A stretch of DNA of 12,619 nucleotides, taken from NCBI GenBank assembly GCA_001795165.1, contig MGNS01000092.1, forward strand, positions 30,682-43,300, given 5' to 3'. The position numbers were made by a program, and so were the translations under genes. Under the pieces are notes generated by a model. The model saw nothing but the letters and a program-made list of their open reading frames with translations. It did no database searches and was not told where the DNA came from. Of this stretch, positions 7,618 to 12,619 are shown piece by piece (position 1 is the first letter of the stretch; every line of letters begins with the position of its first letter). The DNA is from Chloroflexi bacterium RBG_16_57_11 (lineage in GTDB: Bacteria > Chloroflexota > Anaerolineae > Anaerolineales > UBA4823).

Positions 7618-9120
7618 CTAACCGCCGGCGTTCCTCCTGCTTAGGATAAAACCCATGATTAAAACGATCGGCAGCATTAGTAAGGGAATCAGAATTGCAT
7701 CCAGCGGGCGGATTTCTACTTCGACGGTCCTGGTCGGCGCTGGTTCCAGCGCCTCAATCGTTGGCAGCTCTTTCACGCTGTGTTCTTCAATCCAGGCTTC
7801 CACCTGATCCTGGATCTGTTGAGGGGGCAGGTCCTTCCAGCCTTGTATCTTCAACTCAAGTTCACCCCGCCTGGCAGCCAGCTCCTCGGGGAGGACTATC
7901 CCAATTGCCTGTATGCTCTGGCCTGGATAAGCCTTGTCTTCGTAAATAATTTGCCAGTCGATTGGCGAGGTATACAGGCCAGGCTCATGGAAAGTAGACA
8001 ACGTATCGGTGAAAACTGCCCGCTCGCCAGGCAGAATTGTGTCTTCCACAGGCAGCCAGCGGTTCATCCCCAGTGTTCCTGGGTGTAGCTCCAGCTGAGT
8101 CGTCTGTTCGGTCCAGCTCACTACGCCGGTGTTGCGGATTTCCAGCTCGATGGGAAAAGCCTCGCCTGGCACTAGAACCGACCAGCCTGGCTCCTTTACT
8201 AATTGGACCGAAACCGGCGGTGGTTCGGCCGCGAACACCGCCAGCGCCTGTGGGATTGGCCGGTCGGAGCGGATGTGCCAGCCGCTTTTGCACAATAGTT
8301 GGGTCGATCCACCGCCATCCAGCATCATCACTCGATCCGCTCCGAAATCGCGCAGCACAGCCGCAGCACCGGATTGAAGGGCAGTCTGTGTATTGAGTAC
8401 CAGTAACATCTCCTGTTTTCCATCCTTGTCGCGGTCATCCAACCCCACAAAGGTGCGGCCAACCGCAAATTTTGCTCGCTTATTGGCCTGCTCGGTAAGC
8501 CCGCCGAGGATGTTCGGCGCGTCAGAGCTGTACAGCGTGGTTTGATATAAATTCCGAATTGCGCCTCGATCTGGCCACAGCTCAAGTATCAGCTTCTGGT
8601 TGATGTAGGTATCGATCCCCCAACCCTCCGTGATGATTTTCCCGTTAACTTTCAAAGGAAATGCAAGTCTGGTTGGGTACTCAGGCATATAAAAAAATGT
8701 GCCGTTTGTCACACAGAATGCGTCCTGATCTTCATTCAACATACCTTGCCAGAAGGTTTGCAAGGCTGGAGAAGTCATGCGCGGGTCAGCACCGCCATAA
8801 GATCCTTTTTCTGGGCGCTCTTCTGTGATATTTCCATAAAGCAGCTCGACACGCGCTCCCTGGCTCAGGTCAATTACCTGAACGAAATCCGGATTACCGT
8901 TGGCATAGTCTTTACGGTAGATTTGAACGCCTAATGCGGCGTCGATCAGCCGAAAGTCAGGTGGGATATGTGTGAGGGGGGGAGGTATAGGAGAAGGTAT
9001 GGGAGTAGGGATGGGAGTAGGCGCGTCCGTTTGCGCCTGGGCGGTCTGGATTGATCCGAACGCCGCCAGCAAGAATGCCAGCAAAGGCAGGTAAATGATC
9101 CGATAGAGTGCTTTTTTCAT
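7618..9120 (-). CDS. Secreted phosphodiester glycosidase (NAGPA/DUF2233) with NBR1-like Ig domain and membrane tail
   Basis: 500 residues from the ATG at 9120, chosen because a signal peptide starts exactly there (MKKALYRIIY, hydrophobic core 9-22, AQAQ cleavage region near 27-30). The open frame extends 55 residues further upstream without a signal-like or family-like sequence. Next comes a proline linker of four PTPI-like units (34-49). The catalytic-type domain, about 55-300, has the phosphodiester glycosidase landmarks NGTFFYMP (139-146) and LDGGGSTQL (267-275); relatives remove the GlcNAc cap from mannose-6-phosphate tags or act on other sugar phosphodiesters. Residues about 303-410 resemble the NBR1-like Ig domain (IRNTGVVSW). 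A charged region (about 411-470) precedes a C-terminal helix (474-492) and an RRNAGG end. The enzyme would be held on the outer membrane face. The substrate is unknown. Confidence 0.88.
   Translation of the reverse strand: MKKALYRIIYLPLLAFLLAAFGSIQTAQAQTDAPTPIPTPIPSPIPPPLTHIPPDFRLIDAALGVQIYRKDYANGNPDFVQVIDLSQGARVELLYGNITEERPEKGSYGGADPRMTSPALQTFWQGMLNEDQDAFCVTNGTFFYMPEYPTRLAFPLKVNGKIITEGWGIDTYINQKLILELWPDRGAIRNLYQTTLYSSDAPNILGGLTEQANKRAKFAVGRTFVGLDDRDKDGKQEMLLVLNTQTALQSGAAAVLRDFGADRVMMLDGGGSTQLLCKSGWHIRSDRPIPQALAVFAAEPPPVSVQLVKEPGWSVLVPGEAFPIELEIRNTGVVSWTEQTTQLELHPGTLGMNRWLPVEDTILPGERAVFTDTLSTFHEPGLYTSPIDWQIIYEDKAYPGQSIQAIGIVLPEELAARRGELELKIQGWKDLPPQQIQDQVEAWIEEHSVKELPTIEALEPAPTRTVEVEIRPLDAILIPLLMLPIVLIMGFILSRRNAGG
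8974..9021 (-). repeat. Four tandem 12-nt units coding a PTPI-type linker
   Basis: On the - strand the units read CCTACTCCCATC, CCTACTCCCATA, CCTTCTCCTATA and CCTCCCCCCCTC, translated PTPI, PTPI, PSPI, PPPL. They form the flexible linker between the signal peptide and the catalytic domain. The first two units differ by one base, the last two have diverged more, so the array likely grew by slippage and may vary in copy number between strains. Confidence 0.85.
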
Positions 9121-9132
9121 TTGCCTTGATTG

Positions 9133-9162
9133 ATTATAAACCGTTGCGACTGGCATTGGCAT
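9133..9162 (-). promoter_or_regulatory. Promoter candidate for the phosphodiester glycosidase gene
   Basis: On the - strand a perfect TATAAT (9138-9133) is preceded by ATGCCA (9162-9157), four of six matches to the -35 consensus, at an 18-base spacing. Transcription would start only about 5-10 bases before the chosen ATG at 9120, giving a very short leader, so either the leader is minimal or the TATAAT is coincidental. Confidence 0.4.
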
Positions 9163-9164
9163 GG

Positions 9165-9182
9165 CTTTAGAAAATTCTAAAG
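9165..9182. promoter_or_regulatory. 18-nt perfect palindrome, candidate operator
   Basis: The arms ctttagaa (9165-9172) and ttctaaag (9175-9182) are exact inverted copies around AA. It lies in the gap between two divergent genes, just upstream of the -35 candidate of the glycosidase gene. This is the position expected for a dimeric regulator that could act on both genes. The regulator is unknown; none is coded in the window. Confidence 0.5.
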
Positions 9183-9226
9183 ATTTGGGCGAATTTGTAT
9201 TTCGGGATGGTCGATCGGCGATCTGC

Positions 9227-9257
9227 TTGATAAAGGTATTGACATTCTGGAGATAAT
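9227..9257 (+). promoter_or_regulatory. Promoter candidate for the small secreted cysteine protein
   Basis: TTGATA (9227-9232) and GATAAT (9252-9257) each match five of six consensus bases, but the 19-base spacing is on the long side. A perfect TTGACA at 9239-9244 lies between them but has no acceptable -10 at the right distance. Confidence 0.3.
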
Positions 9258-9284
9258 CCACGAAAATAAGAATGGAGGTGTGCA

Positions 9285-9680
9285 ATGACTCTTAAGCGGT
9301 TTTTATGCTACATGCTGGTAGTGTTTTTTTGCTTTGGATTGATCGTCACCCTGGCAACCCCCGCTTTTGCCGGCCAATCTACGCAGGCGGATATGCCAAC
9401 TGAGAAGGTGGTCGTCCCGGCTGGCAAGCCCAATAGCGCGGAGGCCAGTGCCGGTTTCGGGGCGGCGTCAGCGTACCGAAGTGTAGGAGGGGAAACCACT
9501 CTGATCAAGGTTTTTCCTTACTATGGCGCAACGATTGTCTATCTGCAGTGTGGCCATGTGGTTGCCAAGGTGGTGCCTGCTGGCTGTGGCTATTCAGCTG
9601 GTAAATGGCGCTACACGACCGATTGTCAAAAATCGACCCCGATCTATGTCAGCTTGCCCTGCATGCGGCATAAACCATAG
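9285..9680 (+). CDS. Small secreted protein with four evenly spaced cysteines
   Basis: 131 residues with a strong ribosome site (GGAGG at 9274-9278, 6 bases before the ATG). The N-terminus is a clear Sec signal: basic KR at 4-5, hydrophobic 6-24, and an ATPAFA cleavage site near 24-29. The mature protein, about 102 residues, starts with a small-residue-rich segment (30-65) and ends with a compact part holding cysteines at 89, 101, 114 and 126, spaced 12, 13 and 12. They could form two disulfides outside the cell. I do not recognise a family. It is divergent from the phosphodiester glycosidase gene across a 164-base gap with a palindrome, so shared control is possible. A false ORF is unlikely given the signal peptide and ribosome site. 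Confidence 0.75.
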   Translation: MTLKRFLCYMLVVFFCFGLIVTLATPAFAGQSTQADMPTEKVVVPAGKPNSAEASAGFGAASAYRSVGGETTLIKVFPYYGATIVYLQCGHVVAKVVPAGCGYSAGKWRYTTDCQKSTPIYVSLPCMRHKP

Positions 9681-9708
9681 GCGGATCGGTCCAATTTATA
9701 TCGTTTGA

Positions 9709-9785
9709 AGAGGGCGGGCAGCCGGAGGAGGCGAATGGGGGTCTGCCGTATTTCTTTCAGCCATTATTGGGTCTGCCCGCCCTCT
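9709..9785 (+). repeat. 13-bp perfect inverted repeat after the small secreted gene
   Basis: agagggcgggcag (9709-9721) and ctgcccgccctct (9773-9785) are exact inverted copies, separated by 51 bases. The enclosed part contains the nonamer gggtctgcc at 9739-9747, which recurs at 9769-9777 overlapping the right arm, so two alternative pairings of the left arm (GGCAG with either CTGCC) are possible. No T-run follows on either strand. It begins 29 bases after the secreted protein's stop, so it may act as a 3' stabilising hairpin or be a small repeat element or structured RNA. Confidence 0.6.
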
Positions 9786-9859
9786 CCCAGGGAGACAGCA
9801 ATCGGAATTATAACACAATAATAGAAAATATGTTCTGTTATTAGATTAAGATTTTTGTT

Positions 9860-9880
9860 AAAAGTCAGGCTACGGCCTGA
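9860..9880 (-). terminator. Intrinsic terminator for the GH13 gene
   Basis: Read on the - strand, TCAGGC (9880-9875) and GCCTGA (9870-9865) pair around a 4-base CGTA loop, and TTTT (9863-9860) follows one base later, with more A/T after it. It lies about 90 bases beyond the GH13 stop codon, in the correct direction. The stem is short (6 bp), so efficiency may be moderate. Confidence 0.55.
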
Positions 9881-9969
9881 TCATTGGCTGGAGGACAAGG
9901 GGAAAGATGGGTAAAAACACGTTTTTCCTCGAGGTCCTTTGGGATAACCGGCTTTGGATATGCGGTATT

Positions 9970-11451
9970 TTATTTGACGGGTTTCAGATCGAACGCATGG
10001 GCTCCCCAGGGCGTCATATCTAGATATAAGCCCTTGCTGGTTATCTCATCGCCATGGCGTACGTAAACCATCGGGCTGAGCCAGTCTTCCAGGCTCCAGT
10101 CTTGATTTTGCAGCCACGGGAAAGGCAGCCTCACGAAGCATTGGCTGGAGTGAGCTGAATAATTAACCGCAACCAAAAGCATCTTTTCGGCGTAATACCA
10201 AAAATATAGAATGAAATCGCTCCAATTGGAATTGTTATCCCAGGCTGGGTGCGCCTCCAACAATTGCCATTCTCCCTGATGGGTGATGGGCTGTGCCAGG
10301 CAAGCCAGAAGTCGTCGGTAATCATTCTGCAACCCCAGATCGACCGGTTCTTCCGGGCTGCGACAGAGCTGCATCGGAGTTCTAAACCGGCGACCTTCCA
10401 GCTGTCCCTGGTGAAAAAATCTCAATCCCGGAGCCAGGTAGGTTACTGTCGCAGCAGCGCGGTGTCGCTCATCCGGGAAGATCGCTGCGGCGCGCTCCTC
10501 GTCGTGGTTCTCCAAAAACCGCGCCATACGGCTCTGATAGCCTAGATCTAAATGCAGGTGGTGGATGATCGGCTGGGCGCGCCCTTCACGCAAAAGATCA
10601 TATAAATGTTTATCGTAGGTATAATTGAACCCCTGCTCTTGTAAAATTTGTTCCAAATCCCAGTACACCTCCGCCAGGAGGATAAAGTCAGGATGGCGCT
10701 TGCGCAATCGTTGGATACTGTATGGCCAAAATGGCGCCGGCCGTTGGCCCCAGGTATGCTCGAAAACCTCCGGGAGCACCAGCATGGCCATATCGCAGCG
10801 CAATCCATCGCAGCGTTCGGCTAAACTCAGCAGCTCTTGTGTCATCGCCTCGATGACCAATGGATTGGCATAGTTGAGCTGGAGTGTGTCGTTCCAGCCG
10901 GGAAAATGCGGGTCGCGCCCATGGGCCAGCACCCGCTCGCCCTGCGCCGTTGTGACTCGCACGTAATTCTTCGGTTCGAGGTGGATGTCTTCGTCGGTAC
11001 CTTGGATGTAATACCCGGGTTGGCTCCAGGCCCAAGGGTGGTCGATGGCGGTGTGGTTCGGGATAAAATCCAACATCAGGCGTATGCCACGCTGGTGTAA
11101 GCGCTCTCGTAAATTCGCCAGGGCCGGATCACCGCCCAGATCAGAGCTTATTTGATACCCTGTAATTGCAAAGCAGGATCCACAGATTTCCCTCTCCTGA
11201 AGGTCGGGGATATGCCGCAGCGCTACCCTGCGCAAACTTGCATCTTGACGGGCCATTCGTCGCCCGTTTTCGCCTCTCTGCCAGGCGCCGAGCAGGTAAA
11301 CCCAATCAAATCCATGGCTGACGATATCATCCAGCTCTGAATCGGCGATATCCGCAAGGGTCGCAACTCCGTCTAGCTGGCGGGCGCGCTGGTTAACCCA
11401 GGTTCGTGCATTAATCTGGTAAAGGGTCGGGTAGGCTGTGAAATTGTTCAT
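9970..11451 (-). CDS. GH13-type alpha-amylase family protein, cytoplasmic
   Basis: 493 residues with no signal peptide, so intracellular. The four GH13 conserved regions are present: DFIPNH (128-133), GLRCDMA (216-222, nucleophile D220), LLAEVYW (258-264, acid/base E261) and FLENHDEER (312-320, transition-state D317). The triad is complete, so activity on alpha-glucosidic links is likely. The N-terminal YPTLYQINARTWVN (7-20) and the AITGYQISSDLGG stretch (95-107) mark a conserved but, to my knowledge, uncharacterised GH13-like group, so hydrolysis versus transglycosylation cannot be decided. The C-terminal part (about 400-493) looks like the usual beta domain. No sugar transporter or glycogen gene is next to it. 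It follows the methyltransferase gene by 103 bases on the same strand, with its own promoter candidate. The ribosome site is weak. Confidence 0.9.
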   Translation of the reverse strand: MNNFTAYPTLYQINARTWVNQRARQLDGVATLADIADSELDDIVSHGFDWVYLLGAWQRGENGRRMARQDASLRRVALRHIPDLQEREICGSCFAITGYQISSDLGGDPALANLRERLHQRGIRLMLDFIPNHTAIDHPWAWSQPGYYIQGTDEDIHLEPKNYVRVTTAQGERVLAHGRDPHFPGWNDTLQLNYANPLVIEAMTQELLSLAERCDGLRCDMAMLVLPEVFEHTWGQRPAPFWPYSIQRLRKRHPDFILLAEVYWDLEQILQEQGFNYTYDKHLYDLLREGRAQPIIHHLHLDLGYQSRMARFLENHDEERAAAIFPDERHRAAATVTYLAPGLRFFHQGQLEGRRFRTPMQLCRSPEEPVDLGLQNDYRRLLACLAQPITHQGEWQLLEAHPAWDNNSNWSDFILYFWYYAEKMLLVAVNYSAHSSQCFVRLPFPWLQNQDWSLEDWLSPMVYVRHGDEITSKGLYLDMTPWGAHAFDLKPVK

Positions 11452-11481
11452 TTGGCAATGATGGTTGCAATCCGGTGGATC

Positions 11482-11511
11482 ATTGTACCCATTTCAGAAG
11501 GTTGAACTCAA
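11482..11511 (-). promoter_or_regulatory. Promoter candidate for the GH13 gene
   Basis: On the - strand TTGAGT (11511-11506) and TACAAT (11487-11482) are separated by 18 bases. This would start transcription about 25 bases before the GH13 ATG and allow expression apart from the upstream methyltransferase gene. Confidence 0.4.
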
Positions 11512-11554
11512 TCTAAGTAAACACCGCCGAAGGGATAAAGCGCAATATTGCCTC

Positions 11555-12421
11555 TTACGTTCTGCGTAGCGTGGCGATGTAGGCGGGGCTGCTCCCGCAG
11601 CATGAGCCGATCACCTGGGCTCCTAAAGCAATGAATTCTTTCATCCGTAAGGCGAAGTCATCCGGGCTCAGATCGTATGTGGTCTGTCCGGCGACCAGCT
11701 TTGGCAATCCGGCGTTGGGCTTGACGATTAACGGGGCGTTTGGTAAAACTTCACGCATCTGGCGCAGGACCTCCGGGATCATCTCCACGCCTTCGCCGCA
11801 GTTGGCACCAATGGCGTCCAGACCGATAGGCCAGAGCTCCTGGGCGGCCTGCCTGGCGCTGACGCCCATGATCGTGCGCCCCTTTCGCCCAAAGCTGAGC
11901 GAGCAGAAGACTGGTAGATCGGTGACCTGCCGGGCGCCTGCCACGGCCGCTTTGGCTTCACTCAAATCCGTCATGGTCTCCACCCAGATTAAGTCCACCC
12001 CACCCTCGGCCAGGGCGGCGGCCTGCTCGGCAAAAGCCCGCAAGGCGACCTCGTAGGTTAGCGGTCCCATAGGGTGCATTAGCTCTCCAGTGGGACCGAT
12101 GTCACCGGCGACAAATGCGCTGCCCTGGCTGGCCTGCTTCGCCAGAGACGCAGCTGCCAGGTTCAGCTCGCGCATACGATCGCCCATGCCGAACTTGTCC
12201 AGCTTTATCCGGCTGCCGCCGAAGGTGTTGGTCAGGATAATCTGTGATCCGGCCTCGAGGTATGCACGGTGCAAAGCGACAATCTGCTCGGGGCGCTCGG
12301 CGTTCCACAGCTCGGGTGCGGAGCCAGCTGGGAGGCCGGCGGACATAAGCATCGTGCCGGTGGCACCGTCGGCGATCAAGAGCTTACCGGTCTGCAATTG
12401 TTGGCGCAGGGAGTGATCCAT
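11555..12421 (-). CDS. Homocysteine S-methyltransferase family protein (stand-alone)
   Basis: 288 residues covering one homocysteine-binding TIM-barrel domain, as in the N-terminal module of cobalamin methionine synthase and in betaine- or S-methylmethionine-homocysteine methyltransferases. The barrel begins LLIADGATGTML (14-25), followed by ILTNTFGGSR (62-71). The zinc-binding cysteines are in GANCGEG (205-211, C208) and GSCCGSS (272-278, C274 and C275), all intact. Such proteins transfer a methyl group to homocysteine to make methionine in the cytoplasm. The methyl donor is not shown by the sequence; no cobalamin, folate or MetF domain is fused or adjacent, so it may use a small methylated compound or partner with a corrinoid protein elsewhere. 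The start is supported by AGAGGT (12434-12429), 7 bases upstream. Confidence 0.92.
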   Translation of the reverse strand: MDHSLRQQLQTGKLLIADGATGTMLMSAGLPAGSAPELWNAERPEQIVALHRAYLEAGSQIILTNTFGGSRIKLDKFGMGDRMRELNLAAASLAKQASQGSAFVAGDIGPTGELMHPMGPLTYEVALRAFAEQAAALAEGGVDLIWVETMTDLSEAKAAVAGARQVTDLPVFCSLSFGRKGRTIMGVSARQAAQELWPIGLDAIGANCGEGVEMIPEVLRQMREVLPNAPLIVKPNAGLPKLVAGQTTYDLSPDDFALRMKEFIALGAQVIGSCCGSSPAYIATLRRT

Positions 12422-12459
12422 TTGGGATACCTCTAGAGCTAATCTATGATTGGTTTTCT

Positions 12460-12468
12460 ATTGTATCA
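12460..12468 (-). promoter_or_regulatory. Extended -10 promoter candidate for the methyltransferase gene
   Basis: On the - strand the sequence TGATACAAT (12468-12460) matches an extended -10 element (TG, one base, then TACAAT), about 38 bases before the ATG. No good -35 is visible at 16-18 bases, which an extended -10 can tolerate. Confidence 0.4.
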
Positions 12469-12527
12469 CGCTGCAGGAGATGGTCGGGATTAACGATCTC
12501 GGTTAGTCCTCTCCCACCGTGAGGGTC

Positions 12528-12552
12528 TTGCATAAGGGATTTCTGGTATACT
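12528..12552 (+). promoter_or_regulatory. Extended -10 promoter candidate for the right-edge gene
   Basis: TGGTATACT (12544-12552) is an extended -10 with hexamer TATACT, five of six to consensus. TTGCAT at 12528 lies too close (13 bases) to be a standard -35, so the extended element would carry most of the recognition. Transcription would begin near 12559, about 45 bases before the start codon at 12605. Confidence 0.45.
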
Positions 12553-12604
12553 AAACCCCACTTGTTGGATAAATTATCATAATCCAGAGCTAAAGGAGTG
12601 TTCA

Positions 12605-12619
12605 ATGAACTACGGACCG
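12605..12619 (+). CDS. Start of an unknown gene (partial, five codons)
   Basis: An ATG at 12605 follows AAAGGAG (12592-12598) with a 6-base spacer, a near-ideal ribosome site, and sits downstream of a good extended -10 promoter. Only MNYGP is visible before the window ends, so the product cannot be named. It is divergent from the homocysteine methyltransferase gene. Confidence 0.65.

Noticed and set aside
9239..9244. Perfect TTGACA box
   Set aside because: No acceptable -10 lies 16-18 bases downstream, and transcription from it would begin in or near the ribosome site.
9121..9285. 55-residue N-terminal extension of the phosphodiester glycosidase
   Set aside because: The extension lacks family-like sequence, while a proper signal peptide begins at the ATG at 9120 and promoter-like elements lie inside the extension.
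9913..9926. AAAAAC-AC-GTTTTT inverted repeat after the GH13 gene
   Set aside because: The stem is A/T only with a 2-base loop, too weak for a terminator; the hairpin at 9865-9880 is a better candidate.

Overview
The window reads as a bacterial chromosome segment of moderately high GC, with tight gene packing and clear GGAGG-type ribosome sites. Several traits suggest a Chloroflexota (Anaerolineae-like) source: a (P-T/S-P-I) linker after a signal peptide, a phosphodiester glycosidase joined to an NBR1-like Ig domain and a C-terminal membrane anchor, and a GH13-like protein of a kind I associate with that group. This placement is an inference from protein style; there is no marker gene in the window.

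Region 1 (2-7088, + strand) is one operon-like block. It holds the 3' end of a family 5 solute-binding protein, an intercistronic hairpin, two permeases, two ATPases (a complete Dpp/Opp-type importer apart from the cut binding protein), then a DUF917 / S-methyl-thiohydantoin-desulfurase-family protein and a NicX/M29-like metalloenzyme. The last protein keeps a His, His, Asp set like the Fe(II) site of 2,5-dihydroxypyridine dioxygenase and has lost Glu and His positions expected of M29 aminopeptidases. Together the genes look like an import-and-degrade module for a small, possibly cyclic or N-heterocyclic, amide-type compound. The substrate cannot be read from the sequence. This is the most interesting part of the window.

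Region 2 (7102-9785) holds two - strand genes, a small zinc-ribbon membrane protein and a secreted, membrane-anchored phosphodiester glycosidase. Divergent from the latter is a small secreted + strand protein with four evenly spaced cysteines. The divergent intergenic region carries a perfect 18-nt palindrome next to a TATAAT promoter, and a 13-bp inverted repeat follows the small secreted gene.

Region 3 (9860-12619) holds a cytoplasmic GH13-type alpha-amylase-family enzyme with its own terminator, a stand-alone homocysteine S-methyltransferase-family protein (both - strand), and the first five codons of a divergent + strand gene at the right edge. No tRNA, rRNA, CRISPR array, insertion sequence or phage gene was seen. 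No stretch longer than 300 bases lacks a gene; the longest gap (9681-9969) holds the hairpins described below.
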